NCBI GenBank assembly: GCA_949752745.1
Contig: OX457026.1
Span: 69,682,591 to 69,746,590, forward strand
Source: Protula sp. h YS-2021
Taxonomy: Eukaryota; Annelida; Polychaeta; Sabellida; Serpulidae
Length of the DNA: 64,000 nucleotides
Direction: 5' to 3'
Position numbers and translations under genes: made by a program. Below the pieces are notes generated by a model that saw only the letters and a list, made by a program, of their open reading frames with translations, was not told the DNA's origin and did no database searches. Position 1 is the first letter of the stretch. Each line of letters starts with the position of its first letter. Positions 12,298-20,518 of the stretch are shown here, one piece after another.

Positions 12298-12915
12298 TTG
12301 TGACGTCATACTGTCTGGAAGTGACGTCATCATGTCTGGAAGTGACGTCATAGCGTCTGGACCGGAAGTGCTGTCTGGACCGGAAGTGACGTCATCATGT
12401 CTGGAAGTGACGTCATAGCGTCTGGAGCGGAAGTGCTGTCTGGAGCGAAAGTGACGTCATCATGTCTGGAAGTGACGTCATCATGTCTGGACCGGAAGTG
12501 CTGTCTGGACCGGAAGTGCTGTCTGGACCGGAAGTGCTGTCTGGACCACTTGATGATGTCATACTGTTTGGAAGTGACGTCATACTGTCTGGAAGTGACG
12601 TCATCATGTCTGGACCGGAAGTGCTGTCTGGACCGGAAGTGCTGTCTGGACCGGAAGTGCTGTCTGGACCACTTGATGACGTCATACTGTCTGGAAGTGA
12701 CGTCATACTGTCTGGAAGTGACGTCATACTGTCTGGAAGTGACGTCATAGCGTCTGGACCGGAAGTGCTGTCTGGACCGGAAGTGCTGTCTGGACCGGAA
12801 GTGACGTCTGGACCGGAAGTGACGTCTGGACCGGAAGTGACGTCATGATAAGCGTAAGGATAGGCGCGGCCATCCATGACGTGATAATGACGTCATGATG
12901 ACGTCATACTGTCTG
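12298..12915. repeat. Array of CRE-like and ETS-like motifs (left arm, copy 1)
   Basis: Tandem short units alternate TGACGTCATACTGTCTGGAAG-like (21 bp) and TCTGGACCGGAAGTGCTG (18 bp) modules. About sixteen perfect TGACGTCA palindromes and many CCGGAAGTG boxes are present, several fused as CCGGAAGTGACGTC. The unit lengths are multiples of three, which opens long meaningless frames on both strands. Confidence 0.95.
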
Positions 12916-13179
12916 GAGCGAAAGTTGCTTGATAGGGTGCTCTGGCCCCGAGTCAATCATCATGAAGCCAATGAACTCCACCTGTCAATCAGTGTAACCA
13001 TGGCAACAGACCCTAAAAAGCCATGACCTCCCCCCCCCTAGGCGGCAGTCTGGACAGACCCTATGGTAAAAAGTGTGGACCCCCCCTAGGCGGCAGTCGG
13101 GACTGACCCCCCCCCCCCCCCCTCCCCCCAGGATCGTGATATGGCTAACTTCAAGAATGTATAACTTCAAAACTACTTG

Positions 13180-14060
13180 GATGATTTATATGAAAATTTT
13201 ACTGTTTGATTTAGTTTTATGTAAAGTTTTGTCATAAGTTTGTCACAGGCTATTTTCGCAGCTGGCTGTATGCATAATGTGACATGCCGCCATTTTAACT
13301 GTGTAAAAAGTGAAAACGTGTGATAACTTCCGTCATAGTTGGTCGATTTCAATGAAAAATTCACCATTTGATTCAGGTTTATGTAAACTTTTGTTATAAA
13401 GTGATCATGGACTAGTTGCGCAGGTGGCCGTATGCATAATGTGACATGCCGCCATTTTAATTTTGTAAAAAGTGAAAAAGTGGGATAACTTTCGCTATAG
13501 TTGGTCGATTTGCATGAAAATTTCACTGTTTGATTCAGTTTTATATCTAGTTTTAACATAAAGTAGACATAGGCTATTTACGCCGTTGTCTGTATGCATA
13601 ATGTGACATGCCGCTATTTTAATTTTGTAAAAAGTGAAAAAGTGGGATAACTTTCGCTATAGTTGGTCGATTTGCATGAAAATTTCACTGTTTGATTCAG
13701 TTTTATATTTAGTTTTAATATTAAGTAGACATAGGCTATTTACGCCGTTGGCTGTATGCATAATGTGCTTAGCCGCCATTTTAACTTTGTAAAAAGTAAA
13801 AAAGTGGTATAACTTTTGCTGTAGTTGATCGATTTGCATGAAAATTTCACTGTTTGATTCAGTTTTATATCTAATTTTAACATTAAGTGACATAGGCTAT
13901 TTACGCCGTTGGCTGTATGCATAATGTGACATGCCGTCATTTTAATTTTGTAAAAAGTGAAAAAGTGAGATAACTTTCGTTATGGTTGGCCGATTTGAAT
14001 GAAAATTTCACCATTGGATTCATCTGGATGTCTTAGTTTACAGTAGTTTGCATAGGTGGG
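13180..14060. repeat. 162-bp tandem repeat, about five copies (left arm, copy 1)
   Basis: TGCATAATGTGACATGCCGCCATTTTAA recurs at about 13271, 13433, 13595, 13757 and 13918, a 161-162 bp period. The rest of each unit (GTCGATTTGCATGAAAATTT, TTGATTCAGTTTTATA) is conserved. Most units carry GCCGCCATTTT, the complement of the YY1-type site AAAATGGCGGC. The array ends at a 14068-14090 inverted repeat, GAATGGCG...CGCCATTC. Confidence 0.95.
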
Positions 14061-14114
14061 TTGTTAGAATGGCGCGCGCCCGCCATTCAAACATGTGTTT
14101 GAATTATTTTTACG

Positions 14115-14305
14115 CCAAACTATTGTTCAACAAGTTGTTTAGCAATTGTACAACAATTGTTCAACAAGCTGTTGGTCAACATGTTGTTGAACATGTTCAA
14201 CATGTTCAACATGTTGTTGAACATGTTCAACATGTTTAACAACATGTTCAACTTGTTCAACAACATGCTGTTTAACAAGTTGTTTTTCAACAAGTTGTAG
14301 TTCAA
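14115..14305. repeat. Array of TGTTGAACA / AACATGTT palindromes (left of ORF, copy 1)
   Basis: Dense self-complementary motifs (CAACATGTTGTTGAACATG, TGTTCAACAAGTTG) run with a 9-12 base rhythm. The stretch can fold into many alternative hairpins. A related array lies on the other side of the ORF at 15267-15345. An 11-bp repeat (ACACTTAAAT-) follows at 14347-14390. Confidence 0.9.
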
Positions 14306-14466
14306 GCAAAGAGAAAACAAGACATATGTTGAATAGGTTTATTAATACACTTAAATACACTTAAATACACTTAAATGCACTTAAATACATACAGCTTAAA
14401 TCTATAACAATATTATAACATTTATTGATTTACAAAGTCTTTATTATAATGTTTAGTCAAATAAGT

Positions 14467-15207
14467 CTATTTTTCTTCATCTGCTTCACTCTGTTCACTG
14501 GCATCCATATCACTTTCTTCGTCACTGCTTTCATCTTCCTCCTCCTCCTCATCTAGAAGCTCTTCAAAGAATGCATCGTTCCTTCTTATAGCCGCCTTTA
14601 GTGCCTTTGAATACTCGTAATGTTTTTCATCGACAAAGTAATTAAAGTCTTCTAAAATGGTTTCATAATGTTCGTTTTGTTGTAGACGTTGGGCATATTT
14701 GAATAGTCTCATAAACAGTTGTTTAAGTCGACGCTTATAAATGGGTCGAAAGTCATCACTTGCTATGTCACGCGCATCTTCAAGCCCTTGTTCTTCATAT
14801 TCTGAAACCTTTTCTTGAAATTTCTCATCATATTCATCGTAGACTTCTTGAACCATATCATACCAAACAGAGTCTGTTTCTGACTCACTTTCAGAGTCTG
14901 TTTCTGACTCACTTTCAGAGCTGCCGTCATCATCACCCTCAACACAATGTTCCATATGTTTGAACAAAGCTTCTTGACTGTTGTATAACGCACCGCATTC
15001 TGTACAAGCATGTGCATTCTTTTCAGTCATGTTGACGCTTTGACTTTCCATAGAAGACTCATCTAAAGTTTCAGTGATAGGTGGTTTTACAAGGTTTTCC
15101 ATATCTATCTCCAATTCTTCTTCTTCTGAAGTGTGAGCATTCTTTAAGTGTCTTTTAAGACTTTGTGGCCAATTGTAAGATTTCAAACAAATGTTGCATT
15201 TATACAT
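14467..15207 (-). CDS. Acidic two-zinc-finger protein of the foldback element (copy 1)
   Basis: An uninterrupted 246-residue frame. Finger 1 is C4-x2-C7-x12-H20-x4-H25. Finger 2 is C68-x2-C71-x12-H84-x3-C88, a C2HC variant. Then comes an acidic Ser/Glu/Asp stretch (about 91-115) with a duplicated SESESETD, a charged and probably helical region (about 116-215) containing IYKRRLKQLFMRLFKYAQRL, and an acidic tail. Two AATAAA signals lie just past the stop (complement of 14440-14445 and 14421-14426). A TATA-like TATATAAGG lies upstream (complement of 15259-15267). The protein is identical to 48706-49446; the two base differences I found are silent. I do not recognise the family beyond the fingers. 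A DNA-binding role on the flanking arrays is inference. Confidence 0.8.
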   Translation of the reverse strand: MYKCNICLKSYNWPQSLKRHLKNAHTSEEEELEIDMENLVKPPITETLDESSMESQSVNMTEKNAHACTECGALYNSQEALFKHMEHCVEGDDDGSSESESETDSESESETDSVWYDMVQEVYDEYDEKFQEKVSEYEEQGLEDARDIASDDFRPIYKRRLKQLFMRLFKYAQRLQQNEHYETILEDFNYFVDEKHYEYSKALKAAIRRNDAFFEELLDEEEEEDESSDEESDMDASEQSEADEEK

Positions 15208-15258
15208 CTTTTCGGTTCAACATACACTTTTCAAATGATGAAAAAGCCTTGAAACATA

Positions 15259-15267
15259 GCCTTATAT
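15259..15267 (-). promoter_or_regulatory. TATA-like box upstream of the C2H2 ORF (copy 1 only)
   Basis: TATATAAGG on the minus strand, about 52 bases before the ATG at 15207. In copy 2 the 150-bp block starting here is missing, so that ORF has lost this box. Confidence 0.4.
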
Positions 15268-15370
15268 ACAACTTGTTGAACAACATGTTGAACATGTTCA
15301 ATTTGTTGAACAACATGTTGTTGAACATGTTGTTGGACATGTTGTCTACGCCTAGGGAAGTTTAACGTCA

Positions 15371-15414
15371 TAACGTCATTATGACGTCATCATTATAACG
15401 TCATAATGACGTTA
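15371..15414. repeat. Perfect CRE-containing hairpin
   Basis: TAACGTCATTATGACGT (15371-15387) and its exact complement (15398-15414) form a 17-bp stem with a 10-base loop, built of TGACGT/ACGTCA half sites. It is absent from copy 2, where 15262-15411 is deleted. Confidence 0.85.
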
Positions 15415-15478
15415 TTGGAACAGGCGCGTGCTTAATCAAAACTGACTCAGCAGAATTTATTGCTGTTTGATATGGATG

Positions 15479-15636
15479 AAATGCATGTCTCACTCTTCCT
15501 TTTATGCTACTTGTAACCCTTCCTTTTATGCTGAGTCAGCAATTTTAACAAGTTTGGCATTTTTGACGAGTTTTGATTACACACCATATTTTGATTACAT
15601 CTAAGTAGCATAAAAGGAAGAGTGAGACATGCATTT
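15479..15636. mobile_element. 158-bp inverted-repeat element (MITE)
   Basis: A perfect 34-bp terminal inverted repeat beginning AAATGCATGTCTCACTCTTC lies at 15479-15512 and 15603-15636. An internal partial copy of the repeat (CCTTCCTTTTATGCTGAGTC) lies inside. In copy 2 (49568-49714) the right repeat is cut off after AAGAGTGA, exactly where the inverted arm begins. Confidence 0.85.
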
Positions 15637-15639
15637 GTA

Positions 15640-16565
15640 CTTCTTTGATCTTCACCACTTCGGCCATGGTCAATGTCAAAAACTTGAAGTTGCAAAAAAC
15701 GGTTAGAGATTACCTCCTCGTTCTCATCGATTTTAAGCTTATTTTCGGCCGTTTGTACCTAAAAGAGAAGATAAGGAAAAAGGTATCTTCGTGACCTTCA
15801 CCTCCTCGTTCATGGTCAGTTTTGAATTTTAATAGTTCAGAATCGTATTTTTTGTTGCCACCAAGTGTAATTTTCACTTCTCGGTAGTGAAAATGGTCAA
15901 GTTTCAAAATCTGGCATTCCCCGCAACATTGCAGATGTATCAGATGTATCAGACCTTTAGAAGAAAAGAAATGGCTAAAAAAAATGGAGAACTTTCGATT
16001 GGATCTTTTTACGCTTAACAAAAAAATAGCAGGCGCGGATTTCTCAGTTTTTGTCGTTTTCTTCTTGAATTTTCCTCATTATTCAAATAACAACAAATAT
16101 TACATAGCAATTTTTTTAACAATCCAACCAGATGTGATTATTTCACATGAATAACTCTTATATAATAGCTGCAAATGTGTTACAAAATAATATATTTATC
16201 GATAATATATTTATCGTAGAACTGCTTTTGCTTTTCCTTCTTTCGTATTTCTACAGGAAATGTAATTGGGGTCAAAGACCTGCTTTCCTAACCAGTGGAA
16301 CGTAGAATTCTAGCGAAATACGACCAGTACATATCTGTAAACTAACCAAACCCAAATACCGTAACCTTTGTGGCAATTCTGCGCGAAAATATTTTCGGTC
16401 ACTCTTGACTGTTGAACTGTCCCTCCCATTAACTTCCGTGTGGTTCGTGAAATGTCAACACAGCAAGAGAATATTTAGAGAATTTCACAGCTTAAAATAA
16501 TTGTTAGTGAACTCTATAGTGTGGGATCTTTTAGTTACTACTTAAGTTTTAAGTAGCATTCAACA
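15640..16565. other. Non-coding region upstream of the xylulose kinase gene
   Basis: The duplication has ended, so this is unique DNA. It holds weak repeats of a TTCACCTCCTCG / ATGGTCA-TTTGAA type at about 15650, 15795 and 15870. No TATA box or other gene is evident close to the kinase start. Confidence 0.5.
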
Positions 16566-18179
16566 ATGTCAGCTGTCAAAGCCAGAAATATGTTTCTGGG
16601 TTTAGATATCAGTACGCAGCAGGTGAAAGTTACTGTTATCAATGACCAGTTGAAAGTTGTTTATGAAGATGGTATCAAGTTTGATGATGACCTCAAGGAA
16701 TTTGGGACCGAAGGAGGTGTACATTTTAATGAGGAAAATCAGTCCGCAACGTCACCAACTCTGCTTTGGGTAAAAGCAATCGATATGATTTTGAGTAGAA
16801 TGAAGTTATCGCCACAGCTTGATCTTTCAAAGATCAGCGCCCTTTCAGGTACAGGACAACAACACGGAAGCGTATATTGGAAGACTGGCTCCTCCGATCT
16901 CCTCTCTAATTTAAATCCCGCGAAATCTTTATACGAACAGTTTTCCTGTCCAACATCGTGTTTCAGTGTGGAGGATTCTCCGATATGGATGGATTCTAGC
17001 ACCACAAAGCAGTGTGAAAATTTAGAAAATGCTGTTGGTGGTGCAAGTACTTTGGCCGAATTAACTGGTTCCAGGGCGTATGAGAGATTCACGGGCAATC
17101 AGATAGCAAAGATATTTGAAGAGAGACCAGATGCTTATGCAAACACAGAACGAATAAGCCTCGTGAGTAGTTTTGGTGCAACAATTTTTGTGGGAGGCTA
17201 TGCGCCAATAGACGAAGCAGATGGTGCTGGAATGAACTTGATGAACATCAGAAGTAAGGAGTGGGTTGATGCGTGTCTTGAAGCGTGTGCACCAAAGTTG
17301 AAGGAGAAGCTTGGTAAGATTGTGCCATCAAGCAAGGTGCTCGGAAGTGTTTCTGACTACATGGTGGATAGGTATGGTTTTTCCCCCGATTGCAAAGTAA
17401 TTGCCTTCACAGGGGATAATCCAGCCTCACTTGCTGGTATGAGACTTCAAAAGGGAGAGGCTATAGTCAGTCTCGGGACCAGTGACACGTTGTTTCTGTG
17501 GTTAACTGAGCCAAAACCCGCACTAGAAGGCCATATCTTTGGAAATCCTGTAGATAAATCGGCATATATGGCCCTGCTGTGTTATAAAAATGGTTCATTG
17601 CTACGCGAAAGAATACGGGACGAATGTGCTGAGGGCAGTTGGGCAAAGTTTGAAGATGCATTAAGATCTACTAAAAGAGGCAACGACGGGAATATTGGTA
17701 TCTATTACGACATTGCTGAGATAACACCGTCTAATGCGTGTGGAGTGTTTCGATTCGATAAAAGTGGCGCTCAAGTAAATTCGTTTGGTAAATCAACCGA
17801 AGTGAGAGCAGCGATTGAAGGCCAATTTTTAGCAAAGAGGGTGCACGCCGAAAATCTTGGTTTGTCTCTAGGCTCGCAAAAGGCTAGAATATTAGCCACT
17901 GGTGGGGGGTCATCGAGCAAAGAAATTCTTCAAGTTCTTGCGGATGTCTTCAATCTTCCAGTGTTTGTTCTTGATATACCAAATTCTGCTTCTCTTGGTT
18001 GCGCATATAGAGCAAAGCATGGCTGGCTAGGAGGGGAAAGAATTGCCTTTGCTGACACTGTGAGAGACGCCCCTGAGTTTAAATGCGTTGCAAAGCCTAA
18101 TTCGGATGCGTCCGAAATTTATAATGAAATGGCAAGAAGATATAAATCAATTGAAGATGAATTTATAAGGTTGAAGTAG
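16566..18179 (+). CDS. XYLB: Xylulose kinase (XYLB type), intact single-exon gene
   Basis: Phosphorylates D-xylulose to xylulose 5-phosphate in the cytosol, feeding the pentose phosphate pathway (glucuronate-xylulose route). The 537-residue frame has the length of animal XYLB. Motifs of the FGGY carbohydrate kinase family are in order: FLGLDISTQQVK near residue 10; SGTGQQHGSVYW at 94-105, typical of xylulose kinases; SPIWMDSSTTKQC at 138-150; FTGNQIAK at 175-182; EADGAGMNLM at 217-226 with D219 as the likely catalytic base; FTGDNPASLAGM at 281-292; SLGTSDTLFLW at 302-312; and the nucleotide-site ATGGGSSSKEI at 444-454. The ATG has a good context (CAACAATGTC). There is no intron in the coding region, unlike the many-exon mammalian gene. 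An AATAAA lies at 18603. It is convergent with the receptor gene. Confidence 0.97.
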   Translation: MSAVKARNMFLGLDISTQQVKVTVINDQLKVVYEDGIKFDDDLKEFGTEGGVHFNEENQSATSPTLLWVKAIDMILSRMKLSPQLDLSKISALSGTGQQHGSVYWKTGSSDLLSNLNPAKSLYEQFSCPTSCFSVEDSPIWMDSSTTKQCENLENAVGGASTLAELTGSRAYERFTGNQIAKIFEERPDAYANTERISLVSSFGATIFVGGYAPIDEADGAGMNLMNIRSKEWVDACLEACAPKLKEKLGKIVPSSKVLGSVSDYMVDRYGFSPDCKVIAFTGDNPASLAGMRLQKGEAIVSLGTSDTLFLWLTEPKPALEGHIFGNPVDKSAYMALLCYKNGSLLRERIRDECAEGSWAKFEDALRSTKRGNDGNIGIYYDIAEITPSNACGVFRFDKSGAQVNSFGKSTEVRAAIEGQFLAKRVHAENLGLSLGSQKARILATGGGSSSKEILQVLADVFNLPVFVLDIPNSASLGCAYRAKHGWLGGERIAFADTVRDAPEFKCVAKPNSDASEIYNEMARRYKSIEDEFIRLK

Positions 18180-18602
18180 CTAGTTGAGCAAAAAGAGAGC
18201 GGGTGGAGTGATTAAAACAGAATATCTGTAATATTTGAATTTCTAAGGCACTGTATTTTCATACCGACTTCTTACTCTGTTTACCCGAAGCAGTCACAGT
18301 ACAAATGTACTCTTCCGGCATCACAGGGGTAGAGGGGGGCTGTGCCTAAATCCTTTATGTTGCTGTCTCTTTTGTTTCTGTTTGACTGTACTGTAACGAT
18401 GACAACTAGGTCAGGGTGAATGCCATGAAATCTCTAAAAATCTTCAGTAATGAATTTAGCTCTAACTTTATTGTTATTAAAGCCAGGTACTGGTAAAAAA
18501 TACAGATACTGGCGATTTATTTAAGGTGTGATTTAGAATACATATATGAGCGACAGATCGCGTTTTGGTCACGTTAATTGTGTTGTTAAGAAAAATTCTG
18601 TT

Positions 18603-18608
18603 AATAAA
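18603..18608 (+). terminator. Possible polyadenylation signal of the xylulose kinase gene
   Basis: AATAAA about 425 bases after the kinase stop. It is the first canonical signal I noticed downstream. The call is positional only. Confidence 0.4.
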
Positions 18609-18769
18609 CTGTTTAAAACATTAAAATTAAGAATGGTTTTGGTATGTCGTTAAGTGAATATTTGCATGTTGCAAGTTTGCAACATTTCAATTTTGTTGCA
18701 GTGATTCATTTAAGCGCCTCTTCGTTTGTCGTGATGGATGAATTTTTGTTTGTTTTTTCTTTCATACAG

Positions 18770-18824
18770 AATATCCGAGACAAAATTTTACTACATCTGA
18801 TTCGCTAACACTTGAGGTCATCAG
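18770..18824 (+). CDS. Exon-like segment, unrecognised
   Basis: A pyrimidine-rich tract and ACAG end at 18769, and GTAAAA follows at 18825. Of the three frames, one stays open through the 55 bases (YPRQNFTTSDSLTLEVI). Its phase does not join the next candidate exon at 20409 directly, so at least one more exon would be needed. It may be chance. Confidence 0.2.
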
Positions 18825-18829
18825 GTAAA

Positions 18830-20408
18830 ACGAAGTGTGGCCCAATCAAGGTACTACTTTGTAGAAAACAGTTGCCAAGTTTTTTCAGCGGATTAATTTG
18901 CAGACTGAAACCGACGCACATTTCAGTACTGCAGATTATATGCCAGTGCTGTTACCAAACAGGCCACCCCAAAAAAAAAAATGTGCGCATAAATTTCGGT
19001 TTTTGGCCCTTCCGTTTTATGCATTATTTGTGACGTCATCAAGTTCATTACCGTATGCAAAGACCTGGACCCCTTTCCGTATGCACGTACTTGGGTGGGT
19101 TCTTGCAAGCGAATGGCTCGAGGAAGTTGGTGGATTGGCTGAAGTCACCCTTTAGACACTATTTATATGGATATATCAGTTTCCAGTGTTGTAAGGGGAT
19201 GGGCGTCAATCTAGGATTGGGGGTGATGGTTCTTCTGGATAGTCGAAGCCCCTCCCCACCCTGTATTTAAAAAATCTTATTTTTGGCCTCAATTATGCCT
19301 CGAATAGCACCGGTACCACAAAAAATTTAAATAATTTTCGTTTAAGCCGGTCATTGTTCTAATATAAACGTCATTTGGAATAAAATTTGCGTGCTCCAGC
19401 GATCTTGCAACTTTCATTTGCCAAAACCATGTTATGCAATTTCTTTTGCAAATAATTGCGGTAAACCGTGCATTATTGGGATAAAGCAAGCCGTTGAAAT
19501 CATCGCGGAATAACAAAACGACATTTTTCAGTATCATAAACTTGAAAATAAGAACACTGTTTAGGAAAATGATATATTTTATTGCAGCGGAAATAACAAG
19601 TTCATTAGTTGCAAAGACAACACAAGTTGTCACTGAAACAAAATCGGGAATGTCAACACAATTACACTTGTCTAAAAGAGTCAACAGTTTCAAGGTTTTG
19701 CACAAAAACACCCATTAAAATGCGAACTCGAGCTAAAAGGCAATACTGAAATATTACATGGCAAATTATACTAACAGGTAAAAACAATGTTCCATGCACA
19801 CTTGGCTAAAACTCGATTTTACTTTTCACTAAAAGTGAGCCGAAATATTTTGCGCGTTTCACCATTCCATAACAACAACGTACCCAAATACGTCAGAACC
19901 GATTTAACACTTCTTTTTTTTGACTTTTCAAAACGCTTATTTGTCAAACACCCATCGATGCAAAACTTAAAATGCTACAGCCATCCAATATTCCGTACAA
20001 TTTCGTAACGTAACGTCAAGTTCATTTCCACGTTGGGATTCAAATCTTCAGTCAAAGAAAATGCTTTTCGATCTGAAATATTACACATTTTAGTGATACT
20101 CAACCGTCGGGAAAGAGTAAGAATCTGTGGCTTCCATGGGCATTACACTACGTGCGGTGCCGCAAAAATCGCTCATGCTTAAGGAAGACCGGTAATAAAA
20201 CACAATACAACATAAGCCATAACGAAAACTACAGCGAAAATCTGTTGGTGTTTTTTTTTTATCCCAGAAATTTATATTACAAGGGATTTTATACTTGGTT
20301 ACTCAAACGAACCCCAGAGAAAACCCGTGGTAAGAATAATGTGATTTTTACCTGAGAAAACAGAGGTGTACTATAGTAACCATCTCTTAAGGTATTTTTC
20401 CATTTCAG
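18830..20408. other. No gene seen
   Basis: AT-rich sequence with A and T runs and short unsupported open frames on both strands. No recognised repeat ends. Confidence 0.5.
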
Positions 20409-20518
20409 AAGATCTACTGAGGGAGTATAAATTAATGCAAGTGTGTGCGAGGCTGTTAGAAGATCCCAATGAAATGAGCAAATTCCTCACCTTTTATCTA
20501 ATACCTACATCTAAAGAG
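20409..20518 (+). CDS. Exon-like segment, unrecognised protein
   Basis: A strong acceptor (TTTTTCCATTTCAG, ending 20408) and a GTAACT donor (20519) enclose 110 bases. Only one of three frames is open. It gives 36 residues with protein-like composition: DLLREYKLMQVCARLLEDPN, then a segment ending in FYLIPTSKE. It starts with two bases of a split codon and ends in phase 0. I do not recognise the family. Neighbouring exons were not found, so it may be an isolated exon of a gene on the plus strand, a relic, or chance. Confidence 0.35.

Larger units (their letters stand above)
12267..15414 (-). mobile_element. Foldback element with C2H2 ORF, copy 1 (right arm not full length)
   Basis: The left arm starts at AGTAGGGTGAAAAGG (12267), as in copy 2 (46265). 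It continues through the ETS/CRE array, C-rich runs, 162-bp repeats and palindrome array to the C2H2 reading frame. To the right of the ORF there is only a short block (15262-15414) with the palindrome motif, a GCCTAGGG stretch and a CRE-like hairpin, a condensed echo of an arm. The long right arm of copy 2 is absent, so this copy is truncated or rearranged. Confidence 0.7.
1..15636. repeat. Large direct duplication, copy 1 (runs off left edge)
   Basis: This segment matches 33967-49714 in the same orientation almost base for base, with scattered substitutions and short indels. It includes the receptor A/B exon, the first zinc-finger exon, a hAT-like element and the left part of the foldback element. 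Copy 1 has extra DNA at 117-1299, about 1694-2493 and 15262-15411. It lacks 36577-38392 and about 240 bases near 34640-34880. The match is already present at base 1, so the duplication extends left of the window. Its right limit is the far end of a small inverted-repeat element at 15636. It could be a real tandem duplication or two uncollapsed haplotypes. Confidence 0.95.

Noticed and set aside
12413..12877. 154-codon frame rich in TSGPDSTSGPD (minus), with counterparts at 46578-47060 (minus) and 50958-51317 (plus)
   Set aside because: The 18- and 21-bp units are multiples of three, so several frames on both strands stay open. It contains only repeat-derived residues and points outward in each arm as a consequence of the inverted arms.
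13173..13940. Frames of 66-128 codons across the 162-bp repeats (minus) and their inverted equivalents near 50061-50667
   Set aside because: The period 162 is a multiple of three, which keeps frames open; the products are repeats of the unit with no motif.
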